Positions 1 through 11,066 of a DNA stretch of 64,000 nt are shown here, piece by piece. Each line of letters opens with the position of its first letter. The first letter of the stretch is position 1. Source of the stretch: Melampsora larici-populina 98AG31 (taxonomy: Eukaryota; Basidiomycota; Pucciniomycetes; Pucciniales; Melampsoraceae); assembly GCF_000204055.1 (NCBI RefSeq), contig NW_006768870.1:71485-135484 (forward strand), in the 5' to 3' direction. The notes below the pieces were generated by a model that worked only from the letters and a program-made list of their open reading frames with translations, had not been told where the DNA came from and did no database searches. Position numbers and translations under genes: made by a program.

Positions 1-379
1 ACGATCAAAGAAGGATGAAGAAGAGTGACGACAATCAAAGAAGTTCAGTGTAGTGTAGGTTTTGTTGAACAAGGTGGATGGGTGGAGACTATGACAAAAG
101 ATGGATAAATGTGGATGAATGACTGGCCAATATAAGATGATCGGTGATGGTGTGTGGTGTATGGGTTGTGTGATTGGTTGAGAGGTAGAGAGGTAGAGAG
201 GCGGTTTGTACAATTTTCATCATCTAATGTGAAGTTTTCATCTTTGGGGGCTTCGTTTATGGTTTGTTAATTGTTGTTTTTTGATTATCGACATTTGTTT
301 TTTGATTTTCGGCTTTTGTTTTTTTGATTTTTGAATTTTGTTTTCCTCTTTTGTGGCTTTCCTGGTACTTTTTGTGTCA
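1..379. other. No gene seen; T-rich low-complexity DNA
   Basis: No supported coding frame. From about 240 to 360 the strand shows repeated TTTTTGATTTT-type tracts. This stretch may be the interior of the inverted-repeat element whose right end lies at 613, but its left end is not in the window. Confidence 0.4.
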
Positions 380-613
380 ATGCAACAATGGGGTGACAAA
401 TGTTGAGTTTCAAGTTGTCAATCTACTGAAATTTGGGCCGTAACCTGGTCTGAAAGTGGTTTGTGCCATGACTTTTACTCCAGTACAGGGGTTTTTGCCC
501 TGTATTTGAATATTTTCTGTAGTTTTGTCTTTGATTTTTGAATTTCGCACCCGGGAATTGTGATTTTTGATTTTTGATTTTTGCATTGTCACCTTGACAC
601 CTCTCGCATTCCG
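380..613. mobile_element. Right arm of a TA-flanked inverted-repeat element (same family as 7289-9165)
   Basis: The end reads CTCGCATTCCG followed by TA (614-615). Inward it shares spaced blocks with both arms of the complete element at 7289-9165: a GACAAAnnnn CCCGGG/CCCCGGG block, a TACAGGGG/TACAGGGGG block and a TCTGAAAnnGG block. It interrupts the Helitron fragment immediately to its right. The left half of the element is outside the window or lost. Confidence 0.6.
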
Positions 614-615
614 TA

Positions 616-1698
616 GATACGAAAACCATTGCAGCAAGGAAACCGTATTGCCGTCATCTACGATGATCTCATGTCAGCGAGTATTTGCACTTAGTCACTA
701 TTTGTACTTACTATTTGGCGTTGGGACTCTGCAAAATTCGTCGTACCCCGCTTGACCGTAGGGGAAAAGCAGTGGGTACCGTAAAGGTAAATAGCCAGTG
801 TGTTGCTCTGAAACGCATTCCCATTGACCATCAACACTATGTAAGATCAAATCTCTATCCTTTTCCCCTACTACGCCCCCACCAGCGACAATCATGGCAA
901 CCTTGTTCACCGTGGGTCGGCAGTATGTCCGAATGTCGTGACCTTCAGAGCCCACCTCAGTCGGCGTAACTGATTTTAACTTTAAGGAGATCGAGCCCGC
1001 CGTGCCCAGGATATCATGGGCCATTCTGAATTGTTGAGCGTACGGGTTGTGTTCATACATAAAGTCTTGAATCTCGGCGATTATTCCAACATCTACTTCT
1101 TTCGAGCGTGACATAAGTTTCCGGTGTGACGCCTCGTCCTCGAGTTGTGTTCCCATAACGTAGATCTGCGCGAATGAGGCTCTTGTGCCGGGCCTGGGAA
1201 GGATCAATCCCATGTCGTGGTAAAGTGCCCCCTGAACCTTGAAACAGCAAACCCCATGGGGCCCGTCCACTTTGTGATTTACTTCGGCTCCTAAAGACGT
1301 AAAGGAAAGGCAGTTATTGTATGCGCGTATGTTTTCGTGAAAGTTTCGATTACCTTGGAATTAAGGACGGTCAACTCTTTGGAAGCACGTGGACAATTGG
1401 AGGCAAAGTGCGTACAATTGTCTTTGCCAGTGAACAGATTTTGTAGAAACGGAGGCACAGGTGGAAAATCGAAGTAATGTTCGGGAAGTAACACTTTACC
1501 GCCTTGGCAGCAAGTTGAATAAGTTGATGGTCCCATAGTTCTCGTATTGCGCGTTCGCTCCGCGATCCAGTGCAGGGCATCACATTTGGCGCAAACATCA
1601 ACGCATTGTCCAATGTTATGCGGGATCTCGTTACTAAATCGCAATTGAATTGAGTTCTCGCTGTTTTCCCATTGGGCACGAACCGCGATTTGATGCAT
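616..1698 (-). pseudogene. Helitron Rep/helicase-like N-terminal region, frameshifted fragment
   Basis: Two overlapping minus-strand frames together resemble the Helitron-like N-terminal domain of rolling-circle transposons. The upstream part has a Cys/His segment (CAKCDALHWIAER, then a YS-CC-GGKV-LP block), followed by ENIRAYNN...FTSLGAEV, and then HNPYAQQFRMAHDIL and LRYPLLFPYGQAGYDEF. This order is typical of the region before the HUH Rep nuclease. A one-base frame change near 1345-1360 separates the two halves. The C-terminal end runs to 616, where a TA-flanked inverted-repeat element cuts it (WFSYLR just before the junction). No HUH motif or helicase domain is present, so this is a dead fragment. 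The family call is secure; the upstream limit is uncertain. Confidence 0.8.
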
Positions 1699-2219
1699 GT
1701 TGAACGATTTCTGGGTCAGTGAAGTGCTATCAGGTCTTGAACATTGTTACTTGATCATCTATTTCAACATTGACACGGGGTGCTGCACAGTGTATTAGCC
1801 CGGGATGAGGCACCGTGAACTGGCAATGTATGCGCCCATTATTAGTCGTTTACCCAGCTCTGAAGCGCTGCTCGCTCAGAGCATTGTGAAACTAAAACTG
1901 GCTAGGCTTTGACTATAGAGGCAACGACATTCTCACTGGGAGAGTGGTATTTCACATATTGAGAATACAGTGCACAGATATTCGTCAAATGGTCATAAAG
2001 GGCAGTTCATGGCACAGATTCACCTGTGTCTACTAGACGCTTTGGATATTATCCGTTGAAAAAAGTGTATTCCCTATCCGACATTGTCCGGAATGCCCCC
2101 TACCGACGCGCCGACGCCCCCGACGCGTCGGATCAAAGAGTCAGCTCCAACGTAGATGAAGAACAAGCTGGACACACGTGTTGATCTACTACCATGTGTA
2201 TACCATTTTGTATGAAAAA
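1699..2219. other. Spacer without a recognised gene
   Basis: No supported coding frame. The only structure noted is a GC-rich imperfect inverted repeat at about 2103-2131 (CCGACGCG ... CGCGTCGG). It could mark an old element terminus near the 3' side of the KDZ unit, but no partner end was found. Confidence 0.35.
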
Positions 2220-2226
2220 CATTTGG

Positions 2227-2905
2227 TATAATCACGGCAGTGGAAATTCAATTCACCCAAACGTGATGCAAATCACTCAAGTGTGATTTCAATTCACCCA
2301 AGTGTGATTTCAATTCACATGCGCAGGAAATATTTTTAACAAATCCCACAGTCACAATAGATCACACAAGTGTGATTATATATGTGATTGACCAATATGA
2401 AAAGTGTAATCACTATTCACACTTGGGTGAACCCATTCACCCCGATGTGATATCAAATTTCATATGGTGAACCCATTCACCCCGATGTGATATCAAATTT
2501 CATATGTGGAAATACTTTCACCGGGGCACTTATCAGTATGATCAACAGCTAGTCTGACCTTGAATCCCATGATGGTGGTTACCAATATCAGAAGGGTGAT
2601 TAACAATCACACTCGGGTGAATCCATTCAACTCAATGACTACATGTGTTTTACCAATTCGTGGAGTGATCAAGTTACATGAGGTGAAATCATTCACCTCA
2701 GGGTGAATCATGATGTCAAATTCATTCACCCCGAGGTGATTCTATACAAGAGGTGAATTGATTCACCTCAGGGTGAAATGGGGTGAATTCATTCACCTTA
2801 GGGTGAACCATGATGTCGAATCCATTCACCCTGAGGTGATTCTATATACCCTTGTGTGATACACTTTCACATTGGGGTGAATGAATTCACCCTGATGTGA
2901 CATAG
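2227..2905. repeat. 21-bp palindromic repeat cluster A (ATTCAC-n6-GTGAAT type)
   Basis: Dozens of inward-facing TTCAC / GTGAA half-sites occur here. Where regular, the period is 21 bp (for example around 2250-2320: ATTCACCCAAGTGTGATT plus a 3-bp spacer). Further right the sites become CCTCAGGGTGAAT and CCCGATGTGA variants with irregular spacing. The cluster lies just 3' of the KDZ transposase gene and matches clusters B and C inside that gene's intron, so it is likely the subterminal repeat block of the same element. Confidence 0.8.
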
Positions 2906-5484
2906 AATCAAATATGTGGAAGTCAAATTGTCACTCGTGGTACTCAATACTCAACACTCATACTAAATACTAGGTGTAATAAAAATTAATCTGTAATATT
3001 TCTACCTTTACCAAACCCACAAACAACCAACAAATTCATTTTTAATTTAAACCACTTTCATCAAAGTCTTCCTCCATGTCTGCATCATCCTCTTCATCAT
3101 GAATGAACAGTTCATTCACTTCATCTGCTAAGTCACCCACCTGCCCTATGTAATCCTCCCCATGAAACATAACTTGCTCAAACATTTCCAGCTCATCCAG
3201 AGCTGTTGATTCTATATTCTGAGCTTTCACAATACGCTCCCAGGTTGTTTTACCCCTATTTACCAATCCTTCCCAGCGCTTAATCAATGAGTTAATTTCT
3301 TGTGCTGTTGATGTTGTGTGTTGATAGGTTCTACGAAGCAATCTCACAAGATTTGCATCCCATATCCTCCAGGTTCTGCAATGCTTCTGACGCAGATCAT
3401 CATGCAAAGATCTCAACACTCCCACATTCTCTTCCCAAACATCTTTTGATATACGCTGGCCAGGCTGAACCAATTCAATGAGGCGCCTGCCACCTTCTTC
3501 TGGATCATAATCTGAGAGAAAGAATAAAAACCTCAGGACAATCAAAAGACAAATCAATCAAACAAACTCCTACTGACCACTACTACACAACGCAAGTAAG
3601 CCATCAAGCTTCTCCTCAGTCTTCAAAGCTTCATACACCATCTGCTGTGTTTCCCGGCCAATTCTTCGTAGTTCTTCACTGCAACTTCTATGCTGTAAAA
3701 AAGCCTGAATACCTTCAATTGTTGGCGGATCTACAGCCCACTTCTCTGTAGGATGAGAAAGTGCGCCCACATTCCAGAAGACATCCTCAAATGGTAGCTT
3801 TTTGGCTTCATCAAGAGATGGACAAGCCATCCTTGTTACTGGACGGATGGAATTGTAATATGCCACTTGAGATTCATAAGATGTCCATTTCCGTCAAAAC
3901 ATCAATTGCTTCTTTGTCATTAAAGTCTTAAGTCCTTGCTGTGCTTTAGTTCCTACAATCATCCAAATCAAAAACAACAAAAGCAAAATTCATTCATCAT
4001 CAGGCTGTGTTGTGCTCCACGTTTTTCCCACTGGTAAACTAAAAACACTTGCCTTGACCACCCTTATCCCACTTTTTTTGCGCTTCTACTATGCCCACCT
4101 TAGCCTCATATAGCTTCATCTTGGCCAGCCGCACACGTATCAGTGCCTCCGCTTTTGCCCCTTTATAAATTAAATTCACATTTAAAATCAAATTGCAGAC
4201 AAATGGGTTAATAACTCTAGCACCGGACTCACCAGTAGCCGCCCGAAGTTGATTGAATTCAGGGGTTCCCAACTCCAAAGTAATATCAGCAACCGCCTTC
4301 TCAAGTGCAACAATTGATGATGGCAATGTTAAAAACTGGTCCATCTCAGCTTCTGTCCGATTTCTTCTGTGCTTCCTTCGCAGACGTGAAAGCTCATTTC
4401 TGCCCAAAAACAAACAAAAACAAATCAACAAAACATCTATCCAACTAAAAATTGACGTAATTTACTGAGCATCTTTCACCTGCCCTTCCAGGTCAAGAAG
4501 CTTCACCAAATATTCCTCTAGCTTCTCTTGTATTCCATGTTCTTCTATGGCAGCCAGCTGTACCTCTCTCTGCCGCTTCCACTGATCAGAAAAATAGCCA
4601 TACGTAAAACTGGCATCTTGAGATTCTAGGCTGAGGAGGGTCTGAGATGCCTTATGAAACCTATCTTCTGCCGTCTTTAGTTTTGCCTGAGTTGAGAAAG
4701 CTAAAGCCAGTTGTCAGCATAGTATTGTCATATCATGTACAAAAAACACACCTGCGTTTTTGCATCGTGTGTCATTTCCATGACTAGACTTCAAATCTAT
4801 GGCATCAACTCGATGTTGCTTTGTGGCACATCTATTTGGTGCTATCAGAGGAGAATTCTCCCCCCATATCCGCTCACAAACTTCGCCATCTGACAATCCG
4901 TTTCCCTCGTTCAGTCTTGGATTATATTTGAGCTGACAAGACCACTCGTGGGCATATGCATGGAAAGCACTAGTTGCAAAACGGAGATCCCCACGATTGT
5001 ATTCTGCCTCGAAATATTTACGCTGTCAAATCAAATCAAGAAGCAATGTAAGAACCATTATATTATATGAGCCTCTGAGAGCGCAGAAATAAAATTACGT
5101 TCTGAACACTCTTCTCAAATGTACAACCAATATCATAGAACACCGTAAAACTTTTACCAGGTTTGTCTGGCTCCGCTGTATCTATCAACAGCTGATCAAG
5201 CAATGCCAATACAAAGTACTGACTAAGTATTGCAAGAATTATTAGAATTGTAAAACATCCCTCATATGCAGTGGAAGTGGATCCCTTACCGCTCGCCACT
5301 CTGAACCACATTCACAAATTTCAGGACGTGATCATGCCTACAAGCCAATCCAATAAGGCCTGTTTCATCACACCCTTTCCATGTAGATTTTCCTCGTATG
5401 TCTGAAGCTGCTGTGTGAGATGCTGAACACGGATCCTGAGGAAAAAAAGAAAACATATATATCAGATCAGATAAAGCCAAAAAC

Positions 5485-5700
5485 TCATTCACCCCAGTGT
5501 GATCCACATGTGAATGTCTTTCACATATGTGTGAATATATAGCACATATGTGTGAATGCAATTCACATAAAAGTGATTGAAATTCACGTATGAGTGAATT
5601 TCATTCACATATAGGTGAATTCTATTCACCCATAGGTGAATGAAATTCACCTATATTGTTGAATGACATTCATCCATACTTGAATTCAATTCACTGAGGC
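5485..5700. repeat. 21-bp palindromic repeat cluster B inside the KDZ intron
   Basis: About eight units of ATTCAC-n6-GTGAAT with 3-bp spacers. Part of it (attcacataaaagtgattg, then attcacgtatgagtgaat) is almost the same as a stretch of cluster C around 6390-6430, so one was probably copied from the other. It lies between the KDZ exons that end at 5435 and start at 6599. Confidence 0.8.
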
Positions 5701-6223
5701 ATATTAAACTACGGCTATATTTAAATATCGTATTGACAAATTGCATACCCAGAGAAGAAAAGAAAATGAAATTGAATGTAAGGACGTTAATAGAAAATCC
5801 GCACAAATTCAGGGTAATAACCCCAGTATTTGACAAGCAGAAAATAAATCCGCTCTAAGAACCCGCCATAGCTGAAATCATACTATCTAGTAATCTTGTT
5901 GGTATGGCTACAGTGAAGTGAGAGATAGTATACCAGTTATTATAAGGGGGGTGGAACCTATAAAAAAGAGTTAGCCGCAGACTCTATATTCTCTGTAAGG
6001 ATCTTCCCGGGTTATCCAGGAATGTTCGCCCCGTTCGAAAGCCATGTCTGATTTTAGCAGTCGAAGGAACGATAGTAGCGATTCAGAGACCGTCGCTGCT
6101 GAAAAAGTGGTCTCCCCGATCTTCAGGTGTTCGACTGCAACTGACATATTTGTCGTGGTGATTCACACGTTTGTGTCTCATCTTCATATATTGGATCACC
6201 CTAGCCGCACGAACATGAATGTA
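5701..6223. other. Interior of the KDZ long intron, no separate gene seen
   Basis: Sequence between repeat clusters B and C. Short open frames occur, but no family motif is visible. It is flanked on both sides by the same 21-bp repeats. Confidence 0.35.
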
Positions 6224-6552
6224 ATTCACATAGGGGTGATTTTGATTCACATGCAGGTGAATTTCATTCACATATATGTGAATTCCATTCACCCATGCGT
6301 GAATGAGATTCACATTTAGGTGAATGCTATTCACTCATACGTGAATTGTATTCACCTATATGTGAATTTTATTCACCCATACGTAAATGCAATCCACATA
6401 AAAGTAATTGAAATTCACGTATGAGTGAATAAAATTCACCTCAATGTGAATCTCATTCACGTATGGGTGAATAGAATTCACCTATATGTGAATTTTATTC
6501 ACCCACATGTGAATCAAAATCACACATATGTGAATTCCATTCACATATGTAT
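6224..6552. repeat. 21-bp palindromic tandem array cluster C inside the KDZ intron
   Basis: About 15 consecutive 21-bp units, each ATTCAC-n6-GTGAAT plus a 3-bp spacer. Because 21 is divisible by three, the array is open on both strands and encodes a heptad-like peptide repeat of the type I-H-x-x-V-N-x in each direction. On the minus strand it is in frame with the unspliced end of KDZ exon A. A good donor (GTATGT, ending at 6598) separates it from the exon, so it is probably intronic. Confidence 0.85.
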
Positions 6553-7288
6553 CAGCTGTGCATTTCTTGATTGCAGATGATGATGATAGTGTACATACCC
6601 CAACTGCACAAGGATCTTTGCCACCAGTTCGTGTCCTCCACTCTGCAACCTTCTTATCGTCAAGGAAGAGAGGAGGATTCTCCATTTCCATTTCCTCATA
6701 CTCCCGGCTTGCAGCAAGGTGACGACGATGTTGAAAGTTTCCATCTGTGCAGACATGATAATCACTCTCACCTGCCTCTGGTTTTGCTTGAAGCGGCCCA
6801 AAACATCTTGGGCAATTCATAGCAAGTTGATCCAATGCGGTGAGATACAATGCACATATGGTAAGTTCCTTCTGCTTCCGTAGGATATATCGATAGGCAT
6901 CAATTGCCGAAGACAGGGTTTTGCGCCAACGTCGAGGCTTAAAAACAAACACGGGTAAGCTGAGCATACTCACCATCCAAAAGGTATTTAGTGGACTTGC
7001 CTGATTGGTTTTTGCAACCAAGATTAGCGGATTTGCTGCGTCCAGGAATTCATCCAATCCAAGCGCAAAACCTTGAGTTCTGACGGTGCAATACTTCCAG
7101 AAGGAATGATGCATCCTAAGCAGCCTGATTGAGTATGCTGCTTGCGGATGTACCGGAGATCCTCCAATATATCCCATCCTGACCAGTCTTACTTGATCCA
7201 AGGTACATTTACAGAATACAATATCGAGTTGTTTTCGCTCTGTTATCATGAGATATTAAACAAAATATTAACACTACAAGTAAATGTA

Positions 7289-9165
7289 CGGAATGCGAGG
7301 TGTGTCAAAGTGACAAATAGAATTTCAAAATTGGAAATTTCAGAATCCCCGGGTCAGAAATTGACAAAACTGGATTAAACACCAGATTTAACTCAAATAC
7401 TGGTCTGAAACCCCCTGTATTGGGGATAAAACCAAACTTTCTGCCAGTTTCCCCTGTTTGCAAACCGCAACTCAAATTACAACCATTGACTTGGCACTTT
7501 GGCACAAATAATACACGAAAATTTCAAGAAATCAAATTTTCAACATGTCAAAATTCACAAACATAAAAAACAACAAAACACACAAGGTCATGTGACCAGT
7601 TGTGGACTGGGATTTTGCTCAATGGTACACATAGTCAATATCAATGACTGATATTGCCATTACAAAATTCATTAAAGGCAACACAATCAAAGGACACAAT
7701 GACAAACATGATCACTAGAGGACCACCTAAGCCTGGGTGGTCCATGTAATCAAATTTGACCACCCAGGCTTAGGTGGTATATAGACAACAGCCTTGAAGG
7801 CCTAAGACTAGGTGGTCAAACTTTATTAGATAGACCACCTAGGCTTAGGTGGTCTTTTTCTCCAGTCAAGAAACTGGAGAAAAAGCCCTGGAACTGGTCC
7901 CATGGTACTCTATCCAGTTTATTGACTGAAGAAGAGGACTAAATAAGCCTAGGTAGTCCTCCTATTAAACTTGGACCACCTAGGCCTGTTCTCCAGTCGA
8001 TCGACTGGAGAAGAGGACCACATAAGCCAAGGTGGTCCTCCCATTGAACTTGGACCACCTAGGCCTGTTCTCCAGTCGATCGACTGGAGAAGAGGACCAC
8101 ATAAGCCAAGGTGGTCCTCCTATTGAACTTGGACCACCTAGGCCTGTTCTCCAGTCGATCGACTGGAGAAGAGGACCACATAAGCCTAGGTGGTCCTCCT
8201 AGTAAACTGGGACCACCTAGGCCTGTTCTCCAGTCAATCGACTGGAGAAGAAGACCACATAAGCCTAGGTGGTCCTCCTAGTAAACTGGGACCACCTAGG
8301 CCTGTTCTCCAGTCGATCGACTGGACAAGAAGACCACATAAGCCTAGGTGGTCCTCCTAGTAAACTGGGACCACCTAGGCCTGTTCTCCAGTCGATCGAC
8401 TGGAGAAGAGAACTACATAAGCCTAGGTGGTCCTCCTATTGAACTTGGACCACCTAGGCCCGTTCTCCAGTTGATTGACTGGAGAAGAGAGCCACCTAAG
8501 CCTAGGTGGTCTATCTATTAAAGTTTGACCACCTAGGCTTAGGTGGTTTAGGCTGTGGTCTATGCTACCTTACCAAAGGTGATCAAACCATAAATAAAGG
8601 GGATTTGGTGGTCTTTGACTGGAGAGAGTACCTGGGGACTGGTATGTATACTTGACTAAAGCTGTAGACCACCTAACACTGGGTGGTCCAACCCTAAAAC
8701 CAGGATTACGTAGCCTGTCTGAAGCAGCTACCCGGGGACCGGCGGTACACCCATACCAGTTTTCTTCAGTTGATTGACTGAAGCTGTGGGCTACCTAAGA
8801 CTAGGTCAATCATGATTGTGGAAGAAGTAGGTTTTGGCTAGTATTGTTGTTGTGTGGTAGGTGTTATGTTTTGCCTTCTGTGCTTTTTTAAGTTGGCGAA
8901 TTTTGACATGTTGAACATTTGATTCCTTGAAATTTCCACGTATATATTGTGCCAAAGTGCCAACTCAGCGGTCAAAATCGCAGCCGTGGTTAGTAAACCG
9001 TGAGAACTGGCAGAAAGTGTGGTTTTATCCCAAATACAGGGGGTTTCAGACCAGTATTTGAGTTAATTTTAAAGTTTAATCCAGTTTTGTCAATTTCTGA
9101 CTCGGGGATTCTGAAATTTGTTTTTTGGAAATTTGATTTGGCACTTTGGCACACCTCGCATTCCG
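7289..9165. mobile_element. Non-autonomous TA-flanked TIR element carrying a 79-bp repeat array
   Basis: The ends are perfect inverted repeats, CGGAATGCGAGGTGTG at the left and CACACCTCGCATTCCG at the right, each bordered by TA (7287-7288 and 9166-9167) as expected for Tc1/mariner-type insertion. Similarity between the arms continues inward for about 230 bp with indels, including TTTGGCACTTTGGCA-type ends and a CCCCCTGTATTTGGG-like block. The 1.1 kb centre is a palindromic tandem array. There is no transposase inside. A related arm is at 380-613. Confidence 0.85.
7720..8810. repeat. 79-bp tandem array made of two nested palindromes
   Basis: The palindrome CTCCAGTCGATCGACTGGAG (or close variants) starts at 7991, 8070, 8149, 8228, 8307, 8386 and 8465, an exact 79-bp period. 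A diverged unit lies at about 7912. Between them each unit has a second inverted repeat built from AAGCCTAGGTGGTCC and GGACCACCTAGGCC around an 11-13 bp AT-rich spacer. Flanks at 7720-7860 and 8490-8810 hold degenerate half-units (GACCACCTAGGCTTAGGTGGTC type). Single-base differences between units suggest recent amplification. Confidence 0.9.
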
Positions 9166-9167
9166 TA

Positions 9168-9791
9168 TCTAACCCATTCATCTGTCTGGGTCCTTTAGAC
9201 GAATCCAGTGTGAGGCCGAGATGCAACAGGAAAGAAAAGTTGGGCTCCAACTGGGACTCACACAGTCCGTGCGACCACCTACCAAGAAAATGACCATTGG
9301 ACTATCCTTCCGGCGGTTTGTGAGGCTGGAATGATTGCCGGGACAGCGGTTAAAGGTCCTGTTGAGCGTTTCCATGTCAAGCTTTTCCTAGCTTGGAAAC
9401 TGGTCAGTTTCCTTCTTGCCTCACCTATGTGTAAAAGTACTGATACTGATCATTATGTCGAGTTCTACATCCTGCAGCTCCCAGTTATGAACTCTTACCC
9501 CGGGCTCAATTCCGTTCTCATATTGGACAACGCCAAGATCTATCATGGTGGCAAAATCAAGCAGTTGTGCAAAGACAAAGGGGTTTTATTAATTTACTTG
9601 CCTGCATACTCCCCTGACCTTAATCCTATAGAACAAGTGTTCAACTGCATGAAGAGAACGGCAAGGGTGATTACTTACTGGGGGTGGCTGGCAGAGTAAT
9701 AACCAGGCGTTTGATGCAGCCTCTCATTGTTTCCACCGGTTATGCGACTCAATACTATTGGGACCGATACAATCAACAGTTTGATGAATAG
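9168..9791 (+). pseudogene. Tc1/mariner transposase fragment, frameshifted
   Basis: Starting immediately after the TA that borders the preceding element, the plus strand reads LDESSVR (first catalytic Asp context), then after a frame change GMIAGTAVKGPVERFHV, then VLILDNAKIYHGG (second Asp) and YLPAYSPDLNPIEQVF (third acidic residue). After another frame change near 9680 the C-terminus reads RVITRRLMQ...STGYA and stops at 9789-9791. The N-terminal HTH region is absent. The order and spacing match the DDE half of Tc1/mariner transposases. It is non-functional through frameshifts and truncation. It resembles, but is clearly diverged from, the copy at 58386-59612. Confidence 0.85.
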
Positions 9792-11040
9792 GATTAGCCA
9801 CATAAGCAGCTATTTTTTTAAATTTAGTGGTGGGATTGAGTGGAGATGTTGATAGATGATATTATACACTTTTTCATGGATTATTTAAGCTTGAGTTTGA
9901 CAGGTCACTATGTTCCCAAAACCTCCGGTTCTATGACATAGATTGCTTTTCTACTTCTTTTAATAAACAAGTTTGAGTGATATTGTATTTGCAACCCAAA
10001 ATGTCTGACAATCCCCATAATCTTTTCAGACTACATTTCAAAATTCTTGACGTAAGATGGATGTGATGTTTCTTTCCATTTCAATTCTTATGCTTAAGTC
10101 GTTCTTCCAAAGAGGGAATTATAAAGGATGTTTATTACTTTTTTTCTTTTTTGCCAAACAAATCAAAATTATCCACCGCTTGTTAATAATTGGTCTTTTT
10201 TTGGTTTGATTTGATTAAATGAAAATGATTATTAGTAACAAGCAACGGCCAATTTCAAATTGATTCTCTGTTTCATTTTGTTTCAAATTCGTATGGTTTC
10301 CTCCTTTGAAGTTTGCTACCATGTGAGTATCATGAAAAGTGATGGCATACATTTTGCTTCATAAGGTTATTTGTCCTGAAAATGGATTATCTTATGTGAC
10401 TTTTTGTGAGAAATAAACATCAGAAGTTAGGTTACTAAACTTATGATGTTTATGAATAAAAACATCATAATCCCAACCTCAGGGCCAATCTGTGCAAATA
10501 TGTCTCCAGTGACTAAGTAATGTGTCATCATTCATAATTGATGACACAAGTTATATTTTTTTGGGGCGTTTTTGGGTCAAATGGGGACAAGTATATTTCA
10601 AAAGATGATTGTACACAAACTGGTACTTTGCAATCTCTGAATCACCACGACAACTTGAAGGACATATGAGCAACACGCACAACTGAAGGCTATGATAAAG
10701 CCAAACCAAATTCTCAAACACAAGACGTACAAGATCATGTTTTAAATGGTTTTGTAAAATAGAGAAAATTTTGGTTTCATAACAATTTTAAAAGAATCAA
10801 GACAAAGACAATTGAATTTTGTGATGGATTTTTAAATCAATCGTACAACAGAAAGAAATTTCTTTTTTTGGACTCACTATTCAAGGCAAGAGAACAACAA
10901 ACCATTTTGAAGATCATTTCTTCTTTATAAAGGTGATATAGATAAAAGCAGACGACAAATCACTGAATTCAAGAAAACACACATCAAGTAAAATTTTACT
11001 TGATTTGATCTAATAATGTAAGATCGCGGGTTGGAGGGTT
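9792..11040. other. AT-rich spacer with two hairpins
   Basis: No supported gene. Two perfect stems lie close together: TTATGATGTTT (10441-10451) with AAACATCATAA (10460-10470), and TGTGTCATCA (10521-10530) with TGATGACACA (10539-10548), each with an 8-base loop. Their role is unknown. Confidence 0.5.
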
Positions 11041-11066
11041 GATTGCCAGGTCAGTAAATCAGAGAC

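Larger units (their letters stand above)
3042..7249 (-). pseudogene. KDZ-type transposase gene, multi-exon, with one premature TGA
   Basis: This encodes a KDZ (Kyakuja-Dileera-Zisupton) DDE transposase on the minus strand. Exon A (6599-7249) has FCKC...GYIGGSPVHPQ and CPRCFG...DGNFQHRRH. A long intron follows. Exon B (5290-5435) has the CDETGLIGLACRHD motif, exon C (5099-5222) FYDIGC, and exon D (4752-5022) HAYAHEWSCQ...YNPR and SDGEVCERIW, which carries the catalytic Glu. Exons E-H (to 3042) form an acidic, coiled C-terminus ending in DEEDDADMEEDFDESGLN. All introns except the first are about 65-100 bp. The first, about 1.16 kb, is filled with 21-bp palindromic repeats. An in-frame TGA at 3894-3896 (MF-stop-RKW) breaks the C-terminal part. 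The 5' end is missing or displaced by the element starting at 7289. Exon limits are by eye; the family call is firm. Confidence 0.85.

Noticed and set aside
6044..6334. Overlapping open frames on both strands as genes
   Set aside because: They come from the 21-bp palindromic repeat, whose period is divisible by three, so open frames arise automatically.
7991..8484. CRISPR-like regular array
   Set aside because: The 79-bp units are full tandem repeats without unique spacers, lie inside a transposon, and the genome is eukaryotic.
9178..9375. Minus-strand frame opposite the Tc1 fragment
   Set aside because: Shadow of the transposase coding strand.
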